DNA of 23,005 nt from Desulfosporosinus sp. UBA5188 (GCA_002413075.1 DHWG01000028.1:1-23005); one strand, 5' to 3'. Numbered from the stretch's first letter, positions 15,402-23,005 are shown. Translations and numbers: made by a program. Notes: generated by a model not told the origin, from the sequence alone.

Positions 15402-15459
15402 CGTTTGCGAATACAAACTGGTGTAATTTCATTCCATACACTAATTCTAGTCGCAAACG
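15402..15459 (-). other. Intercistronic long hairpin between corrinoid-protein and mtrH-like genes
   Basis: A perfect 9-bp outer repeat, CGTTTGCGA/TCGCAAACG, encloses an inner GTGTA/TACAC stem that extends by wobble pairs. It sits in the 134-bp gap between two genes that should be co-transcribed. The minus-strand transcript continues UAUUUAUUU, a poor U-tract, so partial termination or a 5'-end stabiliser for the mtrH-like message are both possible. Confidence 0.6.
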
Positions 15460-15506
15460 AAGTATTTTCACAGGGATTTTCTTGTTTAATCTTGATTTAT
15501 TCTGAC

Positions 15507-16145
15507 TTATCTAACAATTCGCAGTGCCAAATCAACCGCTTTAAAGACATCATCCGCATAACCATCAGCCTTAATCGCCTGAGCAAAATCCTGAGTTGCA
15601 GGATTTCCGCCAATAATTATCTTCACATTATTACGAAGGTCTCTCCGTTCTAATTCCCTCATAGTCTCAGCCATCATCCCCAACGTGGTTGTAAGCATCG
15701 CAGACATCGCCAGGATGTCCGGGTTGTGGTCTATGATTGCTTCGGCAAATTCCTCCGGTTGTACATCAATTCCGAGATCAATAACCTCTAAACCAGCACC
15801 GCGAAGCATCATTACGACTAAATCTTTTCCAATGTCATGTAAATCACCAGCAACAGTGCCAATCACGACTTTACCTATTGAAGCCTGCCGTGGGTTCGAT
15901 AAAAGAGGCTTCAAGACATGTAACCCCGCATGCATTGCCCTTGAAGCAATCAAAACCTCGGCAATATAAATAGTGTTATCACGCAATCTTTTACCAATGA
16001 TCTCCATGCCTGGTAGTAACGCTTTTTCATAAATCTTTTGAGGTTCGATTCCATTTTCAATCGCAAGTATGGTAAGAGTTTTCACCCGGTTAGCCTGGCC
16101 CTTCAATAAAGCATTAGTGATTAATTCAAGTTCTGAAGTTAACAA
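15507..16145 (-). CDS. Corrinoid (cobalamin-binding) protein, second type
   Basis: A 212-residue methyl carrier with the usual helical cap and B12 domain; the cobalt-ligand motif is D101-x-H103-x-x-G106 (GDLHDIGKD). It starts at TTG, supported by GAGGAG 9 nt upstream. It is diverged from both the MtaC protein (19783-19151) and the MtgC/MttC-like protein (4174-3542). It lies 27 bp after the PocR/AraC regulator and ahead of the mtrH-like gene. It has no cognate MT1 gene next to it: the nearest is mtaB, across the regulator. It may be an alternative carrier for MtaB or serve a methyltransferase encoded elsewhere. Confidence 0.9.
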   Translation of the reverse strand: MLTSELELITNALLKGQANRVKTLTILAIENGIEPQKIYEKALLPGMEIIGKRLRDNTIYIAEVLIASRAMHAGLHVLKPLLSNPRQASIGKVVIGTVAGDLHDIGKDLVVMMLRGAGLEVIDLGIDVQPEEFAEAIIDHNPDILAMSAMLTTTLGMMAETMRELERRDLRNNVKIIIGGNPATQDFAQAIKADGYADDVFKAVDLALRIVR

Positions 16146-16172
16146 CAGAATTCACTCCTCGGCAACTGAAGT

Positions 16173-17474
16173 TTACAAGGCATTTTGTTTAAAGCTACTT
16201 GGAGTAATTCCTTCAAGTTTCTTGAAAACCCTGGTAAAGTATCCAGCATCCTCAAAGCCACTCTCTTCAGCAGCCTGCATAACATTATATCTCGGGTTTT
16301 TTAACATAGTTTTGGCTTCTTCCACTCTTACCTGAGTGAGGTATTCCATCAGAGTACAACCAAGACTCTGTTTGAAGATTCGACTGACATAACAGGGACT
16401 GAGATAAACTTCCTGGGCAATATCATCAATGGTAAGTTTATTTCGGTAATTCTGTCGAATATATTCAGCTGCTTTTTGAATCGCTTGGATATTTTTCTGA
16501 TTTTTGTTACCTTCCAACTGATTCATAAATGTTTCTAACATATTTATAGACCAGAGACACAGTTCGTCTGAAGTCATTATTTCAAGCAATTCCTGATAGA
16601 ATACCACATTAAGTTGTAGCGTAGCACTCAATTCAGCGCCTCCATCCACAGCCGCTCTTGATATTATGAACACTAATTCCATGACTCTTGTTTTGGCCGT
16701 ATCTATATTTTCCGAATTTGATTCGATAATATCAACTAATAAAGTTTCAAGAAGTTGTTGAGCCGCTGTGTTTTCGCCATTACGCACCAACGTCTTCAGT
16801 TCATGTTCCTTGTCCAAGGAGATAATACTTAAAGCTCTCGACTTAATCGTACGTATAGCAACTTCCGCAGATTTGCGAGCCTGAATTTCTTCGGCCAGCC
16901 TTGCCTGTTGGGCAGTTATTTGCCTGCGTTGTTCTAAGACCGTCGTACCGCTTTGCATAATTTGATTAGCCAGTACAAACAACAGATCTGCTGCTGCCTG
17001 TACTCTATCAATTGATAATACCTCTAATTGGGCTGCTGACCACTTGACCGCAGCAACATCGACGTCAATTCCCTTGACCATTTCCTCAATTTCTTCTAGA
17101 AAGTAGTCTTCTGGTTCCCACATCAAAACCTGTCCGCAGACAATGGCGCCAACATGTTGAACGAGTAAAATTGGTGCGGCCCACATGATCAAGCCCGCAT
17201 GACATCTGAATATATAGGGCTCTCCATATTTAGCCGCTTCAGTACAAGCTCGGGCGTAGGATCGCTGACATTTCTTCGCGCCGAGGCTATCAGACTTTAT
17301 GATTTCACAGAAACGACAGTCCTTAATCGCATGTTCGGTGGAAATTAAGGCATTTCCCTTGTTGTCAACAAATATCGCTTTTAGACCGGTAGACTTTGAA
17401 AATGAACATAACATTTTATCCAGAAGATCCCGTCCAACTAATTTATCAAGCCATTGTGATTCCTCTTGATTCAC
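16173..17474 (-). CDS. PocR-domain AraC-family transcription regulator
   Basis: A 433-residue regulator. Residues 10-165 are a PocR-type sensory domain with the conserved cysteines C53, C56, C69, C77 and C91 (the last in FRCHAGL). A variable helical middle part follows, then an AraC-type double HTH at about 325-433 (TIDDIAQEVYLSPCYVSRIFKQ and AAEESGFEDAGYFTRVFKK). PocR domains occur in regulators of one-carbon and B12-dependent catabolism. Standing between mtaCB and the corrinoid/mtrH genes, it probably switches on the methanol system. It has an extended -10 promoter upstream and probably shares its transcript with the corrinoid-protein gene 27 bp downstream. Confidence 0.88.
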   Translation of the reverse strand: MNQEESQWLDKLVGRDLLDKMLCSFSKSTGLKAIFVDNKGNALISTEHAIKDCRFCEIIKSDSLGAKKCQRSYARACTEAAKYGEPYIFRCHAGLIMWAAPILLVQHVGAIVCGQVLMWEPEDYFLEEIEEMVKGIDVDVAAVKWSAAQLEVLSIDRVQAAADLLFVLANQIMQSGTTVLEQRRQITAQQARLAEEIQARKSAEVAIRTIKSRALSIISLDKEHELKTLVRNGENTAAQQLLETLLVDIIESNSENIDTAKTRVMELVFIISRAAVDGGAELSATLQLNVVFYQELLEIMTSDELCLWSINMLETFMNQLEGNKNQKNIQAIQKAAEYIRQNYRNKLTIDDIAQEVYLSPCYVSRIFKQSLGCTLMEYLTQVRVEEAKTMLKNPRYNVMQAAEESGFEDAGYFTRVFKKLEGITPSSFKQNAL

Positions 17475-17534
17475 ACTACCACCTCCAAAGTAGGCTTAAC
17501 ACACTCAATATAAGAATGTAATTATAGATAACTC

Positions 17535-17543
17535 ATTATAACA
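17535..17543 (-). promoter_or_regulatory. Extended -10 promoter for the PocR/AraC regulator
   Basis: The minus strand reads TGTTATAAT, a TGn extended -10 with a perfect TATAAT hexamer, about 60 bp before the regulator start codon, in very AT-rich DNA. No good -35 is present, as allowed for extended -10 promoters. Expression of the regulator is thus likely independent of mtaCB. Confidence 0.6.
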
Positions 17544-17598
17544 CAATTTATAGTTTTTTAAATATATAATTAATTCTGATAATTTAAGATAAAAGGAT

Positions 17599-17648
17599 GC
17601 TCTAGTCTTTGACTAGGTTCAAATAAATCGTCCTAGGAAGACTAGAGC
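17599..17648 (-). terminator. Hairpin terminating the mtaCB transcript
   Basis: A perfect 11-bp repeat, GCTCTAGTCTT/AAGACTAGAGC, encloses a further 5-bp CTAGG/CCTAG stem. It lies 72 bp after the mtaB stop. The minus-strand RNA continues AUCCUUUUAUC, a modest U-tract. It separates mtaCB from the regulator. Confidence 0.65.
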
Positions 17649-17720
17649 GCCAACATGTCGATAGATTACTGTTCACTAATAACTAATAGCTTCTAATAAA
17701 TTGTCTATGGCCACTAAATA

Positions 17721-19100
17721 TTACATGTCATACTTTGCAGGATCAAATTTATCCTTTGTCACGGTTTCCATCATGGTTTTTGTAAATTCAGCTTCATTGT
17801 CTGGTACAGATTTTAACTGTTTTTCTAATATGTTAAGGTATTTTAGTTCCTTAGCATCAAGCAGTAATAAACCCTCTGCGGATGCAGTACGCAATTCATT
17901 AATCGTAACAGACGCAGCAATTTTTGTACGTTCAAAGTGCGTTTTCCCCTTAACAATCTCTTGACTCAATTTCAGGACGACTCTAGGGTCTAATATATAG
18001 GCTTGTGGATCGTACATTCTATCAGATTCCGCTAAAATATCTCTCATTTCAAACGCTGATCCACGAGAAGTTGCTACATTCATGATTCGGCAATCATAGA
18101 TAAGCTCTTCGGTGAAGACAGTCGGTGCCATCCCACCTAATAATCTAACATTTTCTACGGATTCATTACTCCAACAATCAGCCAAGCAGGCGGCAATGTT
18201 ACCCACGGCACTGGAATGAGCACAGACTGCTGTTCTGCCCTCCATAGAAATAGGTGTTCCTGTAATTGCTTTAAGGTAAACCCCTTCGTAACCGCAATCT
18301 TTATCTGGTCCAACAGCGCCACATTCAACGGCCACCATAGTTCTGACGGCACACATAACTCTATCAATGGCTGCAAAAACTTTCGGAATAAATTGCTTAT
18401 GAGCCATAACCATAGAGGTGTTAGCAAAGCCACAGGCTGTGTCTCCAGAGGGCAAACACTTCGTTTCTTTAGCGATCTTAACAATTTCATCCCATAAAGT
18501 TTCCATATCACGGCAACCTACAACGCCTAATGAGAACAATGCTTTCGGAAGATCGCAGTTCATGACGGCTTCATCATGAAGATGCTTACCTCCAATAGAC
18601 TCAATGGCTAAAAAGTCTGCTCCTGCTTCAGCGCAACCTCTAAAGGTCTTCATCACATTATCCCAATGTTCGCCATGATACATATGAGTTAACGTTTTAC
18701 CTTCCCGGATATCGACCACGGTCATTCTCAGGAGACTTTTCAGGTCAAATTTAGTCGTGTATTCATCCATCACTTTTCTAACAACTTTGGTGACGTCGAT
18801 TCCCCACTGAGGATTAAAGGTACAAGGTGGAAGAAGTTCAATTTCTATGATGATCCCTGGGGAATGAAGTTCGTGAGCTTTAGAACAAATGCCGTGAATC
18901 ATTTCTTCATATTGGGACAATACTTTCGGCATGGTTTCTTCATTGATCAACATGGTCGGAAGTGTAAGATTAACTTCCGGATACACTGTTCCTCCACCAA
19001 TAACCATTCCATTTTTGCATTTTACAGGTTTTTTAGCAGTCCCATAAATAAACTCTTCTATATTAGTGTAAGCAACTTCAGTAAACTTTACATTACTCAT
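17721..19100 (-). CDS. mtaB: Methanol:corrinoid methyltransferase MtaB
   Basis: A zinc-dependent TIM-barrel enzyme that breaks the C-O bond of methanol and methylates the MtaC corrinoid. The whole length matches MtaB (459 residues from the start chosen here). Likely zinc ligands are E167 (FLAIESIGG), C223 (GDTACGFANT) and C269 (GPDKDCGYEG), corresponding to Glu164, Cys220 and Cys269 of the Methanosarcina barkeri enzyme as I recall them. I chose the ATG at 19100 (MSNVKF), with GGGAGGG 5 nt upstream, over the ATG at 19136, which would add 12 unconserved residues and overlap the ribosome-site region. It follows mtaC by about 50 bp. Catalytic residues look complete. Confidence 0.94.
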   Translation of the reverse strand: MSNVKFTEVAYTNIEEFIYGTAKKPVKCKNGMVIGGGTVYPEVNLTLPTMLINEETMPKVLSQYEEMIHGICSKAHELHSPGIIIEIELLPPCTFNPQWGIDVTKVVRKVMDEYTTKFDLKSLLRMTVVDIREGKTLTHMYHGEHWDNVMKTFRGCAEAGADFLAIESIGGKHLHDEAVMNCDLPKALFSLGVVGCRDMETLWDEIVKIAKETKCLPSGDTACGFANTSMVMAHKQFIPKVFAAIDRVMCAVRTMVAVECGAVGPDKDCGYEGVYLKAITGTPISMEGRTAVCAHSSAVGNIAACLADCWSNESVENVRLLGGMAPTVFTEELIYDCRIMNVATSRGSAFEMRDILAESDRMYDPQAYILDPRVVLKLSQEIVKGKTHFERTKIAASVTINELRTASAEGLLLLDAKELKYLNILEKQLKSVPDNEAEFTKTMMETVTKDKFDPAKYDM

Positions 19101-19150
19101 AAAATACCCTCCCATAAATTTATTAATTATTAGCAAGCCCTTTGGACCTC

Positions 19151-19783
19151 TTACGCTAGTAATCTTCCAACCAGATCTACAGCTGCTGCGGCATCTCCGG
19201 CATAGCCATCAGCACCAATTTGATCCGAGAATTCTTGGGATATTGGCGCGCCACCAATCATGACCTTAACATCTTTACGCATGCCTTTTTCAATCAGCGC
19301 ATCAATGGTGGTTTTCATCGCCAACATAGTCGTTGTAAGTAGGGCTGAGAGGGCTAATACTTTACCGTCATTTTCTTTGATAGCCGTCATGTACTCTTCT
19401 GGGGAAATATCGACACCTAAGTCAACAACCTTATACCCAGAGCATTCAAGCATCATACCTACCAAGCTTTTTCCGATATCATGCAAGTCGCCTTTAACGG
19501 TTCCTATGACAACGGTCCCTTTATTGGTCATTTTTCCACCAGCAAGCAATGGCTTAATTAGATCAACGCCAGCATTCATTGCCCGAGCGGACATTAATAC
19601 TTCAGGAACAAACATATCATTCACTTTAAAGCGCTGACCAACAACATTCATTCCACCAATAAGACCTTCATTAATAATTTCAAGCGGATCAACCTTCGCC
19701 TCAATCGCTTTTTTCGTTAATACTTGAACCTCATCCCGATCTCCCTCAATGACGGCATTGCTTAACTCTTTATAATCATACAT
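19151..19783 (-). CDS. mtaC: Methanol-specific corrinoid protein MtaC
   Basis: A 210-residue corrinoid methyl carrier with D99-x-H101-x-x-G104 (GDLHDIGKS), followed by mtaB in the standard mtaC-mtaB order. The ATG at 19783 has AGGAGG 8 nt upstream. It shares strong similarity with the MtgC/MttC-like protein of the same length at 4174-3542, so the methanol and amine branches use close relatives. Assignment to methanol rests on the adjacent mtaB. Confidence 0.92.
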   Translation of the reverse strand: MYDYKELSNAVIEGDRDEVQVLTKKAIEAKVDPLEIINEGLIGGMNVVGQRFKVNDMFVPEVLMSARAMNAGVDLIKPLLAGGKMTNKGTVVIGTVKGDLHDIGKSLVGMMLECSGYKVVDLGVDISPEEYMTAIKENDGKVLALSALLTTTMLAMKTTIDALIEKGMRKDVKVMIGGAPISQEFSDQIGADGYAGDAAAAVDLVGRLLA

Positions 19784-20258
19784 ATATTTATCCTCCTATT
19801 AATTTATTTTGATGCCACAGGACTGATCAGACATTTACATGACGTTTTTTCACTCCCTTCCTCATTGGCCTTCAATTTTTACACTTACTTTCGGCGCTTC
19901 ATGAATGTCCAAAAAGTTTTTTATATTCTGTTAATATCATTGTAGTCCTTTTATGCCACGCTCCACTATGGAATATCTTGTTTTATCTTGATGAATCTGA
20001 ACCGATTGTCTTGTACCTATTTGTACTAAATGCGGTTAAACATTGCTTGTCGAGGTATTATTTAGCTCAAAAGACCTATATCCATCCACGCCATCACGGT
20101 TCAAACTAATCTGACTATTTTGTTAATAGACATTCTGAAGTAAAAAGTATCGGAAAATACAATTTACTATTGGATAATCCATAGCAAACCTAATCAGTTA
20201 ACATTAAACTTACTAAAAGGGTAAAATAAGGTAGCTGATCGTGGAGGGACCTTAGGTA
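19784..20258. other. Divergent intergenic region between mtaC and the CobW-like gene
   Basis: 475 bp with no gene. It must hold the mtaCB promoter (minus strand) and the CobW promoter (plus strand). I find no sigma-54 site: two TGCCA motifs, near 19812 and 19953, lack the paired GC element. A direct repeat, TTGTAC at 20011-20016 and 20021-20026, exactly one helical turn apart, is a candidate binding site for the AraC-type regulator. For the plus strand, TTAACA at 20198 and TAAAAT at 20222, 18 bp apart, form a plausible housekeeping promoter. Confidence 0.45.
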
Positions 20259-21155
20259 ATGGTAAAATTCGATATAGTCTCAGGCTTTTTAGGCGCTGGG
20301 AAAACAACCTTTATTAAAAAAGTACTAAAATCCCTTAATCATGAAAAAGTGGTCATCATTGAAAACGAATTTGGTGAGGTTAGTGTTGATCGGGAGGTCC
20401 TAGAAATTCAGGGCTTCGACGTTTATGAACTCTCCAACGGATGTGTCTGTTGCAAACTAAAGGGCGACTTTCTTCTCACCCTTAGAGACATCTTAAGCCA
20501 GGATATCGATAGAATCATCTTTGAACCGTCAGGTATTTTTATATTGGATGAAATATTTGATATCTTTAAGGACTCCCAGATTTCTGCCAAATGTTTTATT
20601 AACTCTGTGACAACCATTGTTGATGCTGGGAGTTTTTCTAAGCATGTACAAAGCTACTCATATTTCTTTAAAAGCCAGATATCAAACGCGACTTCGATCG
20701 TCCTGAGTAAATCACAGTTTCTTAAGCCTAACGAGGTTTCTAAAGTTGCCGAAGCGTTACGTCTATTAAACAAGGACGCCAAGATTCTGACCAAAGATTG
20801 GGTGGAGTTATCTCCTTCAGACCTATTATGTCTCCTCAATGAAAATCCGAAATATCTTCCCCATGATGTCACAGCGACACACTCAAAAGGGCATGATTTT
20901 GATTCACTGGGATTTAGGCCCACTGGAATTTTTGCAAGAAAACAATTGGAGAGTATCCTTGAGAAGTGTAAGAATGGCGTATACGGCAATATCCTAAGAG
21001 GCAAAGGAATCATTAAATCGTTCGATAGCTTTCTCGAATTTCAATATACCGATGGGACTTATACGATCTCACCCTCAGAAGACGTTACTCTGGGCGTTGT
21101 TAGCTTTATAGGTAGTAACCTACAAAAGGAAATGCTGAGTACTATTTTCCAATAA
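20259..21155 (+). CDS. CobW/P47K (COG0523) family G3E GTPase
   Basis: A 298-residue GTP-binding protein. The P-loop is GFLGAGKTT at residues 9-17, the family metal motif is C62-V-C64-C65 (NGCVCCKLKGD), and EPSGIF follows near 89-94. The NKxD base-recognition motif is replaced by SKSQ near 150-153, which may loosen guanine specificity. A shortened CobW C-terminal domain ends the protein. COG0523 members act in metal insertion or cofactor handling; here a role in cobalt/corrinoid or zinc supply (MtaB is a zinc enzyme) is inferred. GGAGGG lies about 10 nt before the ATG. It is the only plus-strand gene in the window and diverges from mtaC. Confidence 0.87.
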   Translation: MVKFDIVSGFLGAGKTTFIKKVLKSLNHEKVVIIENEFGEVSVDREVLEIQGFDVYELSNGCVCCKLKGDFLLTLRDILSQDIDRIIFEPSGIFILDEIFDIFKDSQISAKCFINSVTTIVDAGSFSKHVQSYSYFFKSQISNATSIVLSKSQFLKPNEVSKVAEALRLLNKDAKILTKDWVELSPSDLLCLLNENPKYLPHDVTATHSKGHDFDSLGFRPTGIFARKQLESILEKCKNGVYGNILRGKGIIKSFDSFLEFQYTDGTYTISPSEDVTLGVVSFIGSNLQKEMLSTIFQ

Positions 21156-21269
21156 ATATAATTAGTCACTAATATGCTCCTTTCTGCCATGAAGAAGTTT
21201 TACTAGCGCACGTAAAGAAAACTTGGCTAGCACCAAGCCCTCAGGCGCCGGCGATCGCCTTAGTTGCTT

Positions 21270-21304
21270 ACAGAAAGTATATAATAAAAAGTAATACTTT
21301 CTGT
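21270..21304. repeat. Perfect inverted repeat downstream of the CobW-like gene
   Basis: An 11-bp perfect repeat, ACAGAAAGTAT/ATACTTTCTGT, with a 13-nt AT-rich centre. It sits between the CobW stop and the main terminator. It lacks a U-tract on either strand, so it may be a protein-binding site or an additional 3' stem. Confidence 0.6.
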
Positions 21305-21314
21305 CTAGCAGAAC

Positions 21315-21353
21315 AAAAACGAACTCCCTTAGCGCTAAAGGGAGTTCGTTTTT
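21315..21353. terminator. Strong bidirectional terminator
   Basis: A 13-bp GC-containing core stem (AACGAACTCCCTT with AAGGGAGTTCGTT) is extended by flanking A and T runs on both sides, so both transcripts end in a U-tract. It serves the converging CobW-like and LysR genes. The LysR stop codon at 21354-21352 lies at its edge. Confidence 0.95.
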
Positions 21354-22359
21354 ACTGTACCTGCGAATGTTCCTGTGCTTCAGGACTGACTGGAGGGAGC
21401 GTATAACATGCCCCACTCTCGTGTTCCTCTAATCCATGATAATCCTTCCTTAAAATATCCGCTATTAACTCGTGATCATGGATTAGGTCAATAAATACGC
21501 GTTCATCTTTGGTCTGAGTGATTAGGGCATTGGTAAGAAGGCTAAGCGGCAATTTTAGAGGCGCATCTCGAATCTTCAAGATCTTAAATAGTCTTTTATC
21601 GCGTTCTTTACTAACCGTCAACGAGGAGATAATGGTAATTCCCAGTCCCGCAGCAACCACTTGTTTGATCGCCTGAGTACTTCCCAGCTCCATCTTTACA
21701 TTCAATTGCTCCGGATCGAGCCCGCTCTCCTTAAGAGCCACTTCCATCACCTTCCGAGTCGCAGAACTTGCCTCTCTTGTTACCATACGTTCCTGCGAAA
21801 GCTCCGCAAGGGTGATGCTTTTCCTTGACGCCCAAGGATGGGAATAGGGAAGCACGACCACCAACTCATCTTCCCAGAAGCTCTCAACCTTAAGGTTTTT
21901 ATACTGGGAGACGGGTCCCACCGTCAGGCCGATATGGATTTTCTTATCTAAAACATCCTGTGTTATCGACTCCGTATTTGCAATCTTTACTTTGAAATCC
22001 ACCTCGGGGTGGGTCCTAAACAAAAACGCTAGAATATTGGGAAGAACATATTCTCCGATCGTCGAAGTCGCACCGAGGTATATTAGCCTTCTCGGATCTT
22101 TTGACAGAGTGTTTATCTCTTCTTTGAAGCTTGCAAGAAGGTCCAAGATAGTACAAATACGATCATAGAAAATTTTACCCTCTTTAGTTAGCGTAACCCC
22201 TTTATTAGTGCGATCAAAAAAAATGGTATTATATTCGCATTCCAGATTCTGGATCTGCAAACTAATACTAGGTTGACTCATGTGGAGATTCCTAGCTGAT
22301 AACGTAATATTTTGAGTCTCTGCCACCTCTTTGAACACCAGAAAATGTTGTTCTATGAT
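21352..22359 (-). CDS. LysR-family transcription regulator
   Basis: A regulator with an N-terminal winged HTH (ITLSARNLHMSQPSISLQIQNLE) and a LysR substrate-binding domain. The only canonical start near the beginning is the GTG at 22338, but that would remove the first residues of helix 1 and leaves the AAAGGAG site 25 nt away. The natural family beginning (xIEQHFLVFKEVAET) starts at an ATC at 22359, 7 nt from GGAG, and an in-frame TGA lies immediately upstream. I therefore extend the gene to 22359 as an ATC (or neighbouring ATA) start, about 335 residues. The ligand is unknown. It converges on the CobW-like gene and follows the DUF3786 gene in the same direction. The C-terminal tail is rich in E, P and S. 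Confidence 0.85.
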   Translation of the reverse strand: MIEQHFLVFKEVAETQNITLSARNLHMSQPSISLQIQNLECEYNTIFFDRTNKGVTLTKEGKIFYDRICTILDLLASFKEEINTLSKDPRRLIYLGATSTIGEYVLPNILAFLFRTHPEVDFKVKIANTESITQDVLDKKIHIGLTVGPVSQYKNLKVESFWEDELVVVLPYSHPWASRKSITLAELSQERMVTREASSATRKVMEVALKESGLDPEQLNVKMELGSTQAIKQVVAAGLGITIISSLTVSKERDKRLFKILKIRDAPLKLPLSLLTNALITQTKDERVFIDLIHDHELIADILRKDYHGLEEHESGACYTLPPVSPEAQEHSQVQ

Positions 22360-22403
22360 GATTCATCTCCTTTCTCTGTTTAACCTTAGGATGTCCTTTT
22401 CGA

Positions 22404-22462
22404 CAATGTCTCACCCAAAAATTTCCCAAAAAAATTAGACCTGCCCACATTCAGCAATGTCT
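22404..22462 (-). promoter_or_regulatory. Direct repeats upstream of the LysR gene, possible operator
   Basis: CAATGTCT occurs at 22404-22411 and 22455-22462, each preceded by TTC and two or three bases. The 51-bp spacing is about five helical turns. The position just before the lysR-like start suits autoregulation, but the repeats are short. Confidence 0.35.
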
Positions 22463-22489
22463 AAAAGGAGAACTTTGGGAAGACGGTCA

Positions 22490-23005
22490 TTAGGGTCTAT
22501 CACGAGCTGTTCTAAGAGACCGCTTTAATTGACTCACAAGATACATTCCGAGGCCGATAACGCTCTCAATATGCAATAAGTGTTCAATGGCTGGCTCGAA
22601 TAGAAGGGTAGCGTTTGCTCGAACCTCTTCATCCCCCTCCCAAACAATCACCCGCAAAAGAATCTCGGGAAAGGCTTGGAAAATGACAGACGCATCACCT
22701 GAGGAGGTCGGCTGTCCCCCCAAAGTGGCTGAGCACACCAATAATTGCTGAGCTTCATGTCCAAAGGCCTTGATGAGACCTACGATGGATTGTTTATGAA
22801 ACGCAGGATAAAACAACATACCACCATTCGGTATTTCTTTGAGACTGACCCATTTTTTGGCGGATTCTTGAGGAGTTCGTGCATAGACCAGGTAATTAAG
22901 CATGATGATGGAGGCCATAATCTCCGGGACAAACATGTCTGTTTTCCTATAGATCGTTTCGGTAGTGCAATCCAAAACATACTCTACGCTAAAGAACGTC
23001 ACAAC
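22490..23005 (-). CDS. DUF3786 family protein, N-terminus cut by window edge
   Basis: The frame is open to the right edge; the GTG at 23002 is probably internal because the first residues (FSVEYVLDCTTETI) match the middle of the family's opening strand region. The visible 171 codons show the DUF3786 core: YPAFHKQSIVGLIKAFG, then SGDASVIFQAFPEILLRVIVWEGDEE, then a segment with ATLLFEPAIEHLLHIESV. The family has no assigned reaction; I recall it as frequent in anaerobes near corrinoid and Fe-S proteins. About 20-40 residues should lie outside the window. Confidence 0.8.
   Translation of the reverse strand, partial: VVTFFSVEYVLDCTTETIYRKTDMFVPEIMASIIMLNYLVYARTPQESAKKWVSLKEIPNGGMLFYPAFHKQSIVGLIKAFGHEAQQLLVCSATLGGQPTSSGDASVIFQAFPEILLRVIVWEGDEEVRANATLLFEPAIEHLLHIESVIGLGMYLVSQLKRSLRTARDRP

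Noticed and set aside
19808..19960. TGCCAC motifs as sigma-54 promoters for mtaCB
   Set aside because: The required GC element 10 bp from the paired C positions is absent in both cases.
21250..21259. GGCGATCGCC palindrome, similar to the cyanobacterial HIP1 octamer
   Set aside because: A single occurrence in a non-cyanobacterial setting; chance is enough to explain it.
21162..21416. 84-codon minus-strand frame across the terminator
   Set aside because: It runs through a strong terminator and the end of the LysR gene, and has no ribosome site or recognisable motif.
22357..22372. ATG at the LysR ribosome site as the true LysR start
   Set aside because: It lies in a different frame from the LysR HTH; the in-frame codon there is TGA.

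Overview
The window looks like a chromosomal segment of an anaerobic, corrinoid-rich Firmicute. My best guess is a Desulfosporosinus/Desulfitobacterium-type Peptococcaceae member or a related acetogen. The evidence is the moderate GC, strong AGGAGG-type ribosome sites, several corrinoid methyltransferase systems, a RACo-type corrinoid activator, sigma-54 control and a UGA-encoded selenocysteine. The taxonomic call is inference. Almost every gene is on the minus strand.

Region A (1-6782) is a trimethylamine/betaine-type methyltransferase block. In transcription order it holds a methyltetrahydrofolate methyltransferase (MtrH/MtgA type, 6782-5985), an MttB-family methyltransferase, a corrinoid protein, a second MttB-family methyltransferase and a hydantoinase/oxoprolinase-family protein that runs off the left edge. 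A decayed 3' end of another corrinoid-protein gene lies just upstream of the first mttB-like gene, so the block arose by tandem duplication of a corrinoid protein-methyltransferase pair. Region B (7052-11147) holds the likely control and uptake genes: a sigma-54 activator and an MFS transporter. Good -24/-12 promoters precede the mtrH-like gene, the mttB block and the MFS gene, so these three units probably form one regulon.

The most striking gene is 9607-7052. It reads as a sigma-54 activator (GAF-like, PAS, AAA+, Fis HTH) fused in frame to the C-terminal half of the GrdB/GrdF/GrdH subunit of glycine/sarcosine/betaine reductase. It includes the family's in-frame UGA selenocysteine codon, followed 12 nt later by a SECIS-like hairpin. 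Standard gene calling would split it into a 765-residue regulator and a 76-residue orphan. Read through, it is an 851-residue selenoprotein transcription regulator.

Region C (11586-19783) is a methanol-type system. It holds mtaC-mtaB, a PocR/AraC-type regulator, another corrinoid protein, a second MtrH-like methyltransferase, a DUF1638 protein, a RACo-like reductive activator and a small Cys-containing protein. No MtaA-type (UroD-family) second methyltransferase is present; the MtrH-like protein probably passes methyl groups to tetrahydrofolate. Region D (20259-23005) holds a plus-strand CobW/P47K GTPase, a strong bidirectional terminator, a LysR regulator with an apparently non-canonical start codon, and a DUF3786 protein cut by the right edge.

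Together, methyl groups from methanol and from one or more methylated amines would be moved onto corrinoid proteins and then to tetrahydrofolate. RACo would repair oxidised cobalt, and each branch would have its own regulator.
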